From Limosilactobacillus reuteri (GTDB taxonomy: Bacteria; Bacillota; Bacilli; Lactobacillales; Lactobacillaceae): DNA of 64,000 bases. The DNA is taken from the NCBI RefSeq assembly GCF_003072625.1, contig NZ_CP027805.1:680001-744000 (forward strand), in the 5' to 3' direction. How positions within the stretch are numbered: the stretch's first letter is position 1; each line of letters begins with the position of its first letter. Position numbers and translations under genes: made by a program. Below the pieces are notes generated by a model, which was not told the origin of the DNA, did not search any database, and worked only from the letters and a program-made list of their open reading frames with translations. Below are positions 1 through 8,079 of this stretch, one piece after another.

Positions 1-372
1 AAGACGGCTGATGCGATTAACCAACACTTAAGTCAGTGGCTTCGGAAATTCCCGCGGTACTTCTTCAAATCGATTACCTTTGACAACGGAAAAGAATTCG
101 CCGGCTGGCGCGAGATTGCCAATCAATTTGACCTTCACACTTACTTTGCCGAGGTTGGTGCTCCCAATCAACGAGGGCTGAACGAAAACAACAACGGTCT
201 TTTACGCCGGGATGGCTTAACGAAACAGCTAGATTTCCGCAATCTTCCTGATGAATTGGTAACCCAACTGATGAGTAAGCGAAATAACCTGCCCCGTAAA
301 TCACTAGGCTATCGAACTCCATATGAAGTATTCATGTCTTACGTCACTGATGAGCAACTATTTTCTTTCTAA
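1..372 (+). CDS. IS30 family transposase, C-terminal part (partial at window edge)
   Basis: Reads in frame from base 1 to the TAA at 370-372 and matches the C-terminal 123 residues of the 321-aa transposase at 45772-46737. It contains the second and third acidic residues of the DDE catalytic core, in the TFDNGKEF and RGLNENNNG motifs. The first acidic motif (EADTVQGK) and the N-terminal helix-turn-helix lie upstream of the window. Nothing in the visible part is broken, so it may belong to an intact gene. An 82-codon open frame on the opposite strand is a shadow that recurs in every copy of this element. Confidence 0.93.
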   Translation, partial: KTADAINQHLSQWLRKFPRYFFKSITFDNGKEFAGWREIANQFDLHTYFAEVGAPNQRGLNENNNGLLRRDGLTKQLDFRNLPDELVTQLMSKRNNLPRKSLGYRTPYEVFMSYVTDEQLFSF

Positions 373-391
373 CTTAAATTGACATTTCGGG
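1..391 (+). mobile_element. IS30-family element, 3' part (copy W), cut by window edge
   Basis: The right portion of an IS30-type insertion sequence. The bases appear identical to the end of the full copy at 45672-46756, including the last 123 codons of the transposase and the right inverted repeat, which ends CGGG at 391. The left end lies outside the window. By analogy with the other copies, the next three bases (AGA, 392-394) should be one half of a 3-bp target duplication, but the partner cannot be seen. The flank on the right is IS66-like remnant DNA, so this copy landed in older mobile-element debris. Confidence 0.93.
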
Positions 392-592
392 AGACCAAGA
401 ATTCAATAGTTAATAAGGAAGAATTTATTCCTCGGCCAGCTGCAAAGCTACAAGTTGATAACATTGAATTAACGATCTTTAAAGGATCTAATCTCAGCCT
501 TGCGGCCGATATAGCTAAAGTGGTAATTCGCTATGCTCATTAATTGGCACGCACCGGAGCACGTTTACCTTATTTGTGGTAAGACAGACCTC
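392..592 (+). pseudogene. IS66-family remnant: end of tnpA (orfA) and first 20 codons of tnpB (orfB)
   Basis: An open frame from about 394 ends with TAA at 541-543, in an IS66 OrfA-like C-terminus (tail IAKVVIRYAH). A second frame starts with ATG at 533 and overlaps that stop. It reads MLINWHAPEHVYLICGKTDL, which matches the characteristic start of IS66 TnpB (hVYLxCGxTDLRxG). Homology stops abruptly at about 592, where a different IS sequence begins. The overlapping orfA/orfB layout is typical of IS66 elements. Both genes are truncated and cannot make functional products. The TnpB match is strong; the TnpA match rests mainly on position. Confidence 0.72.
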
Positions 593-714
593 TTCTAGAA
601 CCACAAACGTTATCAAGAAAAATTAGACAGCTTAACACCGGTACAATACCGGCATTAAGCTGCCTAAGAAACTTTGTATAATTTATTGCCTAATTGACAG
701 ACAGGGCCCAGTTC
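593..714 (+). pseudogene. IS3-family (IS150-like) orfB C-terminal remnant and right end
   Basis: From 599 the frame reads NHKRYQEKLDSLTPVQYRH and then stops at 656-658. This is the typical C-terminus of IS150-group OrfB integrases (xxRxQxKLxxLTPVQYR). About 55 bp further on, the sequence ends GGGCCCAGTTCA at 703-714, resembling the terminal repeat of IS3-family elements. Everything upstream of codon N599 is missing and is replaced by the IS66 fragment. Only a scar remains. The exact outer boundary is inferred. Confidence 0.65.
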
Positions 715-829
715 ATTTTACCGAACGTTGAAGGTCATTGTTGTTTGCGAAGGCTCCCAGAGGTTAACTTCGCGGCGAAAAACGAAATTATAAGTAATTT
801 CTATCTTGCTCTCGCTGTTGATATTTAAC
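715..829. other. Intergenic debris beside the lactonase gene, no supported gene
   Basis: Between the IS3-like end and the lactonase stop codon the DNA has no gene with a start. On the minus strand there is an open stretch of about 35 codons, from about 835 down to a stop at 718-720. It contains FVFRREVNLWEPSQ and lies +1 relative to the lactonase frame. It may be the tail of a lost gene, but I do not recognise it. No clear terminator for the lactonase gene is visible. Confidence 0.4.
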
Positions 830-1858
830 TTATTTCCACTTCATTACACACACTGGTTCTGGACAACTAACATCTTTTTGAAGAAGAGTTAAATTACCAG
901 TTAATGGGTTTCGTTTATAAAGAGTAAGGTTATCAGAGTTCTGATTTGAAGCTAAAAGATAATTTTCATCTTGATTTAGATTAAAATCGCGTGGAAAATC
1001 TCCTTCAGTTGAAATAGATTGGATATGTTTAACAGTAAAGTCTGGTTGTACTTCAAAGACAGCAATAGTATTTTCACCACGATTTGAAGTATAGACAAAC
1101 TTACCATCATTTGAAAGTCGAATAGCAGCTGCTCCATTGTGAGCTGTCCAGTCTGCAGGAATTGTTTTAATTGTTTGAAGGTGCTTAAATGATGCATTCT
1201 TACTATTATATTTTAATACGTCTAGTTTACTGCTTAATTCACCTAAAAGATAAGCATAATTACCATTTGGATGGAAAGCTATATGACGGGTACCAAATCC
1301 ATCTTCACATTTATAGCGGGAGACAGCAGTTAATTTACCATCATCAGAGACGTCGTAAACCACGACAAGGTCCATTCCTAAGTCACATACAACTAGACGA
1401 TTATCTGGGGTTAGGTCAGCATAATGGACGTGTGGAGCCTCTTGTTCAGGTTTAGGACCGGTTGCTCCTTCGTGAAGGACCGAATCAGTTTGTGTCAACG
1501 TTCCATCTTCGTTGATCTTAAAAACATCTATTTTTGCTGTATGATAATTAGCACTGAATAATAAATGTCGTTTGTTATCAACTCCTACATATGCAGGAGG
1601 GGCACCAGCAGCTAAAACATCGCTTAACATCTTAGCATTGTCGTCGCTTAACGAATAAGAGGCAACTCCTCCCTTATTATCTACTTGTTTAATTGCGTAG
1701 ATCCGCTCATCTTGACCAACTTGTAAGTAAGCTGGCTTTTGAGATAAAATTGCTAGTTTAACATTCGTTATTTTTTCTTGGTCAGTATCGATGGTAACTT
1801 TATAGATCCCTTTACTTGCTTTTTTAGTATAAGTTCCAATTAGAAATTGTTCAATCAA
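830..1858 (-). CDS. pgl: 6-phosphogluconolactonase (YbhE/lactonase beta-propeller type)
   Basis: A 342-aa protein of the lactonase family that folds as a seven-bladed propeller. Family signatures are the N-terminal FLIGTYTKKASKGIY strand, the histidine-containing PHVHYADLTPDNR segment, the GFGTRHIAFHPNGNYAYLLGEL blade and the C-terminal FPRDFNLNQDENYLLASNQ blade. The enzyme hydrolyses 6-phosphogluconolactone in the oxidative pentose phosphate and phosphoketolase route, the main glycolytic route of heterofermenters. Translation starts at TTG 1858, preceded by AAAGGAGG at a good distance. It is a single gene, divergent from rlmA. IS remnants adjoin its 3' end, so its original downstream neighbour or terminator may have been lost. 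Confidence 0.88.
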   Translation of the reverse strand: MIEQFLIGTYTKKASKGIYKVTIDTDQEKITNVKLAILSQKPAYLQVGQDERIYAIKQVDNKGGVASYSLSDDNAKMLSDVLAAGAPPAYVGVDNKRHLLFSANYHTAKIDVFKINEDGTLTQTDSVLHEGATGPKPEQEAPHVHYADLTPDNRLVVCDLGMDLVVVYDVSDDGKLTAVSRYKCEDGFGTRHIAFHPNGNYAYLLGELSSKLDVLKYNSKNASFKHLQTIKTIPADWTAHNGAAAIRLSNDGKFVYTSNRGENTIAVFEVQPDFTVKHIQSISTEGDFPRDFNLNQDENYLLASNQNSDNLTLYKRNPLTGNLTLLQKDVSCPEPVCVMKWK

Positions 1859-1972
1859 GGCAATTTCCTCCTTTTTGAAAATGCTTACCTATATAATAGC
1901 AATTTGCCCATCGTAATTCTAGCTGTGATACACTGTTATTAGTAATTTTTAGTTGTTAATGGAGGAGAAAGA

Positions 1973-2830
1973 TTGAAAAAAGTTGAACGTCAACGAGAAA
2001 TGGTAAAAAATAATCTTGCCTTTTTTCAATGTCCTGTTTGTGAACAGCCAATGGAGAGAATCGAAGGAAACAGTATTATTTGTGGAAATAGTCATCGCTT
2101 TGACTTTAATCGGCATGGTTATCTTCATTTCCTCAATGGGGCTGCTAATACTGAATATGATCGATCAATGTTTGAATCTCGTCGTCAGCTATTAAATGCA
2201 GGCCTATTTAAGCCAATTATTGAAAATATTAGTAAATTCTTACCTTCAAAATCTTTAAAGATCTTAGATGTAGGGACTGGGGAAGGAACCCCATTATTAC
2301 AATTAGAAACGATTCGTGCTAATTGTAATGATACGATGATTGGCTTTGACATTTCTAAACCAGGGATAACACTTGCTACTCAGTTACCGTTAAAAGCATT
2401 TTTTTGTGTAGCTGATTTACGTAAATTGCCTTTTAATGATGAGAGTTTTGATTGTATATTAGAGCTGTTTTCTCCATCTGATTATCAAGAGTTTAACCGG
2501 GTTCTAAAGAAAGAGGGGACCCTTATTAAGGTAATTCCTAACGCTAATTACTTAGTCGAATTACGTCACCTCTTATATAAAACGGGAGAACGCAATTACC
2601 ACTATGATAATTCACGAGTAATCGAGTTATTTAAACGACATTATCCGCATAGTAAAGTTGAAACGGTAACCTACCAATTTAGAATCCCAGACGGCTTACA
2701 ACAATCAATGTTAGAAATGACACCTTTACACTGGGGAGCAAACGCTAAAAAATTATCTAAAGAAGTATTAACTCAATTGAAAACAATTACGGTGGATGTA
2801 AGCTTATTAATTGCGAAAAAAACTAATTAA
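1973..2830 (+). CDS. rlmA: 23S rRNA (guanine-N1)-methyltransferase, RlmA type
   Basis: A 285-aa class I SAM-dependent methyltransferase. Residues about 18-45 hold a zinc-binding module (CPVC, then CGNSHRFD) followed by RHGYLHFL, typical of RlmA. The SAM motif ILDVGTGEGTPLL follows at about residues 98-110. The family methylates a G in helix 35 of 23S rRNA; in Gram-positives this is usually the RlmAII type, which is linked to tylosin/mycinamicin resistance. The start is TTG 1973 after GGAGGAG. It is divergent from the lactonase gene, with about 114 bp between them for both promoters. The family is certain; the exact target base is inferred. Confidence 0.87.
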   Translation: MKKVERQREMVKNNLAFFQCPVCEQPMERIEGNSIICGNSHRFDFNRHGYLHFLNGAANTEYDRSMFESRRQLLNAGLFKPIIENISKFLPSKSLKILDVGTGEGTPLLQLETIRANCNDTMIGFDISKPGITLATQLPLKAFFCVADLRKLPFNDESFDCILELFSPSDYQEFNRVLKKEGTLIKVIPNANYLVELRHLLYKTGERNYHYDNSRVIELFKRHYPHSKVETVTYQFRIPDGLQQSMLEMTPLHWGANAKKLSKEVLTQLKTITVDVSLLIAKKTN

Positions 2831-2883
2831 TTATTGCAACATTACTAAATTAGTGCTAAATTATTATAAGAAATCGTTTGTTA

Positions 2884-2982
2884 ATTGACATCGAATATAA
2901 GTGTTTCGTTGGTAATTATCAAGGAGTACTTCATTAAAGCAGCGTTTCGCCGTGCCCACACCGAGACCCTGCTTTTTTTTAT
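2884..2982 (+). ncRNA. Structured leader or small RNA ending in an intrinsic terminator upstream of trmL
   Basis: The gap between rlmA and trmL holds an exact TTGACA at 2887-2892 with TATAAG soon after, a small hairpin (TTGGT/ATCAA, about 2910-2923), and a longer stem pairing AAGCAGCGTTTCG with CGAGAC...CTGCTT, followed by eight Ts at about 2973-2980. trmL begins 20 bp later with its own GGAG. This could be the terminator of rlmA, an attenuator in the trmL leader, or a short independent RNA. The -10 spacing is poor, so the promoter call is weak. The terminator hairpin itself is clear. Confidence 0.45.
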
Positions 2983-3002
2983 TTTATTAAGGAGATTTTA
3001 TT

Positions 3003-3512
3003 ATGACAAACCATATTGTCTTGTTTGAACCATTGTTTCCAGCAAATACGGGAAATATTGCGCGAACTTGTGCGGGGACAAATACTGAATTACATTTAAT
3101 TAAGCCATTAGGATTTTCAACTGATGATAAGCATATGAAACGGGCTGGATTAGACTACTGGGATAAAGTAAAGATCACGTATCATGAAGATTTACCTTCA
3201 TTTATGAAGACTATTCCTGATATTAACCGCTTATATATTGTTTCTAAGTTTGCTACCCATGATTATAGTGATGCTGATTATACGGGTGAAGGAGATCATT
3301 ATTTCTTATTTGGGAAAGAAACCACTGGCTTGCCTGAACGTTTTATGCAAAAATACCCAGAAAATGCTATCCGGATTCCACAAAATGACAATAATATTCG
3401 AGCACTGAATTTATCGAATAGTGCAGCGATTGTTATTTATGAAGCTTTGCGGCAACAAAGTTTTCCTAATTTAGCCCGAGTTCATAAATATGAATTCGAT
3501 AAATTGAAGTAA
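3003..3512 (+). CDS. trmL: tRNA (cytidine/uridine(34)-2'-O)-methyltransferase TrmL (SPOUT family)
   Basis: A 169-aa protein of full TrmL/YibK length. N-terminal HIVLFEPLFPANTGNIARTC and the trefoil-knot motifs LFGKETTGLP and IRIPQNDNNIRALNLSNSAAI are diagnostic of SPOUT methyltransferases acting on the wobble ribose of tRNA-Leu. It acts as a cytoplasmic dimer that uses SAM. ATG 3003 follows AAGGAG. ftsK begins only 21 bp after its stop, so the two are probably co-transcribed. Upstream lies a terminator-like hairpin that may set the basal level of the operon. Confidence 0.93.
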   Translation: MTNHIVLFEPLFPANTGNIARTCAGTNTELHLIKPLGFSTDDKHMKRAGLDYWDKVKITYHEDLPSFMKTIPDINRLYIVSKFATHDYSDADYTGEGDHYFLFGKETTGLPERFMQKYPENAIRIPQNDNNIRALNLSNSAAIVIYEALRQQSFPNLARVHKYEFDKLK

Positions 3513-3533
3513 CCTTAAGGAGGCAGTAATGCG

Positions 3534-5864
3534 ATGGCGAGAAGGAAAAAGGCATCATCCCGCCGGACAAGAGGGAAAAAACAACAGTATCGATTAATTG
3601 ATAATCTATTAGGAATAATTGTTTGCCTCTTAATGTTAGTTGGCTTATTTAATTTAGGAGTATTAGGAACTTTTCTCGATAACTGTTTTAAGATTTTTGT
3701 AGGATCATCCTTTCCAATTGTGATGATTATTGCTTTTCTCTATGGATTATGTTTTGCATTGTATGGGCATCGTCCGCATTTCGAAAAACGTTGGATTGCA
3801 GGAGCTATTATTGCCTACATTGGTTTATTGATGTGGCTTCAGGCAGTAATGTTTCAGCGTCTGAATCTTCATGCAAAGGTAATCGAAACTACTTGGAATA
3901 GTCTTAGTAAGGTTATTTTTAACGGTGATTCAACTGTTCCGGTTGGTGGAGGGATGATTGGTGCTTACCTATATAATGGAAGTAATATTTTAATTTCAGA
4001 AGTTGGGACAGCGGTATTGTCATGGTTGTTAATGATTATCGGAATTATTGTCTTTTTTGCATTACCATGGCGCGAATTTCTAGTAAAATGTGGGATTGGC
4101 ATTAAAAAATCTGGAGCAGCAATGGCTAATGCTCACGATCAATTAATGAAAAAGAGAACGGAGAGAGCAACTAAAACAACTACGGTACCATCAATTGGCG
4201 TGCCTCTTAGTAAAGCATCACGACAGGTCAAAGATTTCTTTGCAGACCAAGAATCTGCAAAGCCAACGTCAACGCCGCCAGTTTCTCCAGCGATGCCTGT
4301 TCAAGATCCTGTTGAACCAACTATTAGGGTCGCAAGTGAAAGTCAAGTGGAGGGAACTCATAGCGGTACCCAAGATGAGCAGACTTTGAAACAACATGAC
4401 GATACGGAAATTAAACTTGCAGGAATTGATGCTAAAGAAGATAATGATTACCAATTGCCACCAGTCAGCCTGCTAAGTCAAGTAAAAGCAACAGACCAGC
4501 AAGAAGATTTGAATAATATCAAAAAGAACACCAAAACACTTCAGCAAACCCTAAAATCTTTTGGTGTGGATGCAACAGTTGAAAATGTTAATTTGGGTCC
4601 TTCCGTTACCAAATATGAGTTACGCCCAGCAGTAGGAGTAAAAGTCAGCCGAATAACCCATTTGGCTGATGATTTAGCCCTTGCCCTTGCGGCTAAAGAT
4701 ATCCGGATTGAAGCGCCAATCCCGGGGAAATCATTAATTGGGATTGAAGTTCCGAACCAGCAAATTGCAACAGTTGGTTTTCGCGATATGGTCGAAAATG
4801 CTCCTAGTAATGATAATCCCATGGAAGTTCCGCTTGGTCGCAGTGTCACTGGGGATATCAAAATGGCCGATCTAACTAAGATGCCACACCTCCTTATTGC
4901 CGGGGCAACGGGTAGTGGTAAGTCTGTTGCAATAAATGTTATCATTACAAGCATTTTATTAAAGGCTAAACCGCATCAAGTAAAGATGTTAATGATTGAT
5001 CCTAAAAAAGTCGAATTAAGTGTTTATAATGGTATTCCTCATCTTCTCAGTCCGGTAGTCTCTGAACCCAAAAAGGCAGCTCGTGCGTTAGGAAAAGTTG
5101 TTGCAGAAATGGAGCGTCGTTACGAATTGTTTGCTAAATTCGGTGTTCGTAACCTGGATGGGTATAATAAATTGGTTAAACAACAAAATGATGACCATCC
5201 TGATGAAGTTCAAGCTAACTTACCATTGATTTTAGTTATTATTGATGAATTAGCGGACTTGATGATGACCGTTTCGCATGATGTTGAAGATGCAATTGTC
5301 CGGATTGCACAAATGGGGCGGGCTGCTGGTATTCACATGATTTTGGCAACTCAACGTCCTTCAGTTGATGTTATTACAGGGCTTATTAAGTCTAACGTTC
5401 CTTCTCGAATTGCCTTTGCAGTTTCTAGTGGGGTTGATTCGCGAACTATTATCGATACTAATGGGGCAGAAAAACTCCTTGGTCGAGGTGATATGTTATT
5501 TGAACCAATCGATCAAAATAAGCCAGTCCGGATTCAAGGCGCATTTATTTCTGATCATGATGTTGAATCAGTAGTAGACTTTATAAAAAACGAGCGAGCG
5601 GCTGAGTATGACGATAATATGGTTGTAACTGATAATGAAATCGAGCAAGAAGAACAAGCTGAGGAGGAAGATGAATTGTTCCCCGAAGCATTAGATTTTG
5701 TGGTTGATCAACAAAAGGCATCAACTTCGCTAATTCAGCGTCGTTTTAGAATTGGCTATAATCGTGCAGCAAGAATTATTGATGATATGGAACAGCGTGG
5801 ATTTATCGGACCAGCTAATGGATCGAAACCACGTGAAGTTTATAAGCAAAAAAGTGAGGAATAA
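3534..5864 (+). CDS. ftsK: DNA translocase FtsK/SpoIIIE
   Basis: A 776-aa protein. A basic N-terminus is followed by four or five membrane segments (about residues 20-185), a charged linker rich in T, P, Q and E (about 190-320), the RecA-like motor with Walker A GATGSGKS at about 457-464 and Walker B LILVIIDELADLMM, and a C-terminal winged-helix gamma domain (about 710-770) that reads KOPS-like sequences. It pumps chromosome ends through the closing septum and cooperates with XerC/D-type recombinases. ATG 3534 follows AAGGAGG; the ATG at 3529 is out of frame. A clear terminator follows directly. Confidence 0.95.
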   Translation: MARRKKASSRRTRGKKQQYRLIDNLLGIIVCLLMLVGLFNLGVLGTFLDNCFKIFVGSSFPIVMIIAFLYGLCFALYGHRPHFEKRWIAGAIIAYIGLLMWLQAVMFQRLNLHAKVIETTWNSLSKVIFNGDSTVPVGGGMIGAYLYNGSNILISEVGTAVLSWLLMIIGIIVFFALPWREFLVKCGIGIKKSGAAMANAHDQLMKKRTERATKTTTVPSIGVPLSKASRQVKDFFADQESAKPTSTPPVSPAMPVQDPVEPTIRVASESQVEGTHSGTQDEQTLKQHDDTEIKLAGIDAKEDNDYQLPPVSLLSQVKATDQQEDLNNIKKNTKTLQQTLKSFGVDATVENVNLGPSVTKYELRPAVGVKVSRITHLADDLALALAAKDIRIEAPIPGKSLIGIEVPNQQIATVGFRDMVENAPSNDNPMEVPLGRSVTGDIKMADLTKMPHLLIAGATGSGKSVAINVIITSILLKAKPHQVKMLMIDPKKVELSVYNGIPHLLSPVVSEPKKAARALGKVVAEMERRYELFAKFGVRNLDGYNKLVKQQNDDHPDEVQANLPLILVIIDELADLMMTVSHDVEDAIVRIAQMGRAAGIHMILATQRPSVDVITGLIKSNVPSRIAFAVSSGVDSRTIIDTNGAEKLLGRGDMLFEPIDQNKPVRIQGAFISDHDVESVVDFIKNERAAEYDDNMVVTDNEIEQEEQAEEEDELFPEALDFVVDQQKASTSLIQRRFRIGYNRAARIIDDMEQRGFIGPANGSKPREVYKQKSEE

Positions 5865-5898
5865 AAAAGACCGGAGAGATTTTTCTCCGATCTTTTTT
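5864..5898 (+). terminator. Intrinsic terminator of ftsK
   Basis: A stem formed by AAAAGA-CCGGAGA and TCTCCG-ATCTTTT with a short AT loop and a T-run, starting at the ftsK stop codon. A-tracts on one side and T-tracts on the other allow it to work for the convergent small gene at 5926-6045 too. Confidence 0.85.
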
Positions 5899-5925
5899 AT
5901 TCCGACTACATGGATGTTTAATAGG

Positions 5926-6045
5926 CTAAATTAAGTTTAAGGATGCAACTGCTCCAAAAATTAAAGAACCAAGCATTGCAATTAACATGAGCCAAATAGC
6001 AACCATGGTAATTTTTTGGAAACGAGTTTTCTTTTTTCGCTGCAT
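5926..6045 (-). CDS. DUF4044-family small membrane protein (39 aa)
   Basis: A 39-codon gene read from ATG 6045 to TAG 5926. It begins MQRKKKTRFQKITMVAIWLM, continues as one hydrophobic helix (about residues 13-35) and ends SLNLI. The basic N-terminus followed by one membrane span fits the DUF4044 family, often found beside ftsK or mraZ in lactobacilli. GAAGGATGG lies 7 bases before the start. It is convergent with ftsK and shares its terminator region. Function is unknown. A longer overlapping minus-strand frame (5918-6109) lacks these family features and is a shadow. Confidence 0.75.
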   Translation of the reverse strand: MQRKKKTRFQKITMVAIWLMLIAMLGSLIFGAVASLNLI

Positions 6046-6173
6046 TATTAACCATCCTTCCATTTTTATCAATAATAGTAGTGTAACGCATCTTTAATGT
6101 CTTTTTCAAATCTAGTTTTAGATTATGTTAAACTTAAATTACTTATTTGAAGAGAAGGGGACTGAAAAGGTTG

Positions 6174-6527
6174 ATGGTTAGTATTCAGGTTATAATTTTA
6201 GAGATTATTTTATTATTAGTGATTGGGATAGTAGAACGATTATTAGTGCGAATATTTCATCATCCTAAAAAAGCAAAGCATTTATGGTGGGGATGGACAA
6301 TTATTTTATGGATTCTGATAATCTTTAATATTGGATTTTATTGGCCAGCTTATCCCATTGCCTTATGGATGATTCTAGCTCTGTTATTAATTGCTTTACA
6401 AATTATTCACAATCATGAATTCATTTATCGCCGTTACTGGCCAGTATTTTGGCGGTATTCGGCATATTATGCTTTAATTATATATATTGGTAGCTTAATT
6501 ATTTCACCATGGTTACCGTTGATATAA
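6174..6527 (+). CDS. DUF3397 family membrane protein
   Basis: About 117 aa with four predicted membrane helices (residues about 3-23, 40-58, 62-82 and 100-116) and the short basic loop HHPKKAKHLWWG. Size, topology and position directly upstream of mraZ match the DUF3397 family of Lactobacillales. Function is unknown; a cell-envelope role is only suggested by context. AAGGGG at 6154-6159 favours ATG 6174 or TTG 6171 over the farther TTG at 6147. A terminator separates it from mraZ. Confidence 0.75.
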   Translation: MVSIQVIILEIILLLVIGIVERLLVRIFHHPKKAKHLWWGWTIILWILIIFNIGFYWPAYPIALWMILALLLIALQIIHNHEFIYRRYWPVFWRYSAYYALIIYIGSLIISPWLPLI

Positions 6528-6534
6528 AAATATT

Positions 6535-6572
6535 AAGTGAGTTGGAAAATTAAATTTCTGCTCACTTTTTTT
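6535..6572 (+). terminator. Intrinsic terminator after the DUF3397 gene
   Basis: AAGTGAG at 6535-6541 pairs with CTCACTT at 6561-6567 and is followed by a T-run. It insulates the mraZ promoter from upstream transcription. Confidence 0.75.
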
Positions 6573-6590
6573 GTGTCTATTACTTTTTGG

Positions 6591-6632
6591 TAAAATTCAC
6601 AAAATTACGTGGTGAGAAGTGGGGGATTGTGG
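6591..6632 (+). promoter_or_regulatory. mraZ promoter region with three MraZ-type boxes
   Basis: A TGG triplet recurs at 6610, 6620 and 6630, exactly 10 bases apart, with G-rich continuation (TGGTG, TGGGG, TGGTA). This matches the known MraZ operator pattern of TGGGN repeats separated by 5 bases. A TAAAAT hexamer at 6591-6596 could be the -10 of the dcw promoter, which would place the boxes in the early transcribed region. Autoregulation by MraZ is inferred from this spacing. Confidence 0.7.
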
Positions 6633-6671
6633 TAGACTTGACCTATAACGTGGTAAAGGAGGACATTAGTC

Positions 6672-7100
6672 GTGTTAATGGGAGAATTTACACACACTAT
6701 TGATTCCAAAGGCCGACTAATTATTCCTGCCAAATTTCGAGAACAATTGGGGGCACACTTCATTGTTACTCGGGGGTTAGATGGATGTTTGTTTGGATAT
6801 CCATTAAATGAATGGGCGATTTTAGAACAAAAGCTAAAGGCGCTCCCGTTAACAAAGCGTGATGCACGTGCATTTGTACGCTTTTTATATTCTGCTGCGA
6901 CAGATTGCGAAATTGATAAACAAGGACGGATTAATATTCCGATAACATTACGAACTCATGCCTCACTTGAAAAGAAGTGTGTAATCGTTGGTGTGTCTAA
7001 TCGTTTAGAAATCTGGAGCGCTGAACGGTGGAATAAATTTACAAGCGAAACAGCTGATAATTTTGATGAGATTGCTGAAGATCTTAATATTGATTTTTAA
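6672..7100 (+). CDS. mraZ: Transcriptional regulator MraZ
   Basis: A 142-aa protein, the standard length. Two SpoVT-AbrB-like half domains each carry the DxxxR signature ([14 protein letters not shown] at about residues 11-24 and [10 protein letters not shown] at about 82-91). MraZ forms ring oligomers that bind tandem TGGGN repeats and control the dcw operon. The start is GTG 6672 (MLMGEF...) after AAAGGAGG. It is the first gene of the dcw run, 15 bp before rsmH, with candidate operator boxes 40-60 bp upstream. Confidence 0.96.
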   Translation: MLMGEFTHTIDSKGRLIIPAKFREQLGAHFIVTRGLDGCLFGYPLNEWAILEQKLKALPLTKRDARAFVRFLYSAATDCEIDKQGRINIPITLRTHASLEKKCVIVGVSNRLEIWSAERWNKFTSETADNFDEIAEDLNIDF

Positions 7101-7115
7101 TGGAGGTTTTAGTTG

Positions 7116-8072
7116 ATGGCAGAATTTAAACATGTAACGGTACTTTTAAAGGAGGCCGTAGCAGGATTAAATGTGCAACCAACAGGTACCTACGTTGATG
7201 CAACATTAGGTGGTGGTGGTCATACGCAAGCTATTTTAGAACAGCTCGTCGATGGCCACTTATATTCATTTGATCAGGATCAGACGGCAATTGATTACAA
7301 TAAAGAACACTTGAAAACTGCAATAGAACAGCAAAAATTAACATTAGTTGAAGATAATTTCCGTAACATAAAAACGGAATTGAATAGCTATAATGTAAAA
7401 CGTGTTAATGGAATTTTATATGATTTAGGTGTTTCATCTCCACAGTTCGATGATGCTAAAAGAGGTTTTAGCTATCAGCATGACGCACCCTTAGACATGC
7501 GAATGAATCAAGAACAAAAATTGTCGGCAATGGAAGTTGTTAACGAATGGCCATATGAACGTCTCGTTAAGATTCTTTATCGATATGGAGAAGAAAAGTT
7601 TGCCAAGTCAATTGCTAGAAAGATTGAACAACGCCGAAAGATAGCACCAATAAAGACGACATTTGAATTAGTTGATGTGATTAAAGAGGGAATTCCGGCA
7701 GCAGCTCGTCGTCATGGTGGTCATCCAGCGAAAAAGAGTTTTCAAGCTATTCGGATAGCAGTTAACGACGAATTAGGTGCTTTAGAGGAATCGTTAGAAC
7801 AAGCATTAGACTTGTTAGATGTTGGGGGACGAATCAGTGTCATTACCTTCCAGTCACTAGAAGATCGGTTGGTAAAGACAATGTTTCGTGAAAAGGCTTC
7901 ATTAAGTGGGGATGTACCGCAGGGATTACCAGTAATACCAGCGGGAATGGAACCAAACTTCAAATTAATTAATAAAAAGCCGATTGTAGCTAGTGATGAA
8001 GAATTAGCGGCAAATCATCGTGCGCATAGTGCCAAGTTGAGGATAATCGAGAAAATTAGAGAAGGAAAGTGA
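7116..8072 (+). CDS. rsmH: 16S rRNA (cytosine(1402)-N(4))-methyltransferase RsmH
   Basis: A 318-aa protein with the MraW/RsmH signatures [10 protein letters not shown] near the N-terminus, the SAM-binding [27 protein letters not shown] and [14 protein letters not shown]. It modifies C1402 in the decoding centre of 16S rRNA. ATG 7116 is preferred over the adjacent TTG 7113 because TGGAGG at 7101-7106 then has normal spacing. It sits between mraZ and ftsL, the invariant dcw order, with only 7 bp before ftsL. Confidence 0.96.
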   Translation: MAEFKHVTVLLKEAVAGLNVQPTGTYVDATLGGGGHTQAILEQLVDGHLYSFDQDQTAIDYNKEHLKTAIEQQKLTLVEDNFRNIKTELNSYNVKRVNGILYDLGVSSPQFDDAKRGFSYQHDAPLDMRMNQEQKLSAMEVVNEWPYERLVKILYRYGEEKFAKSIARKIEQRRKIAPIKTTFELVDVIKEGIPAAARRHGGHPAKKSFQAIRIAVNDELGALEESLEQALDLLDVGGRISVITFQSLEDRLVKTMFREKASLSGDVPQGLPVIPAGMEPNFKLINKKPIVASDEELAANHRAHSAKLRIIEKIREGK

Positions 8073-8079
8073 CAGAATT

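Noticed and set aside
4541..4954. 137-codon minus-strand frame inside ftsK
   Set aside because: It lies wholly antisense to the conserved FtsK motor and has no binding site or recognisable domain.
5918..6109. 63-codon minus-strand frame over the ftsK-DUF3397 gap
   Set aside because: The 39-codon DUF4044 frame in the same DNA has the binding site, the membrane helix and the family features; the longer frame has none.
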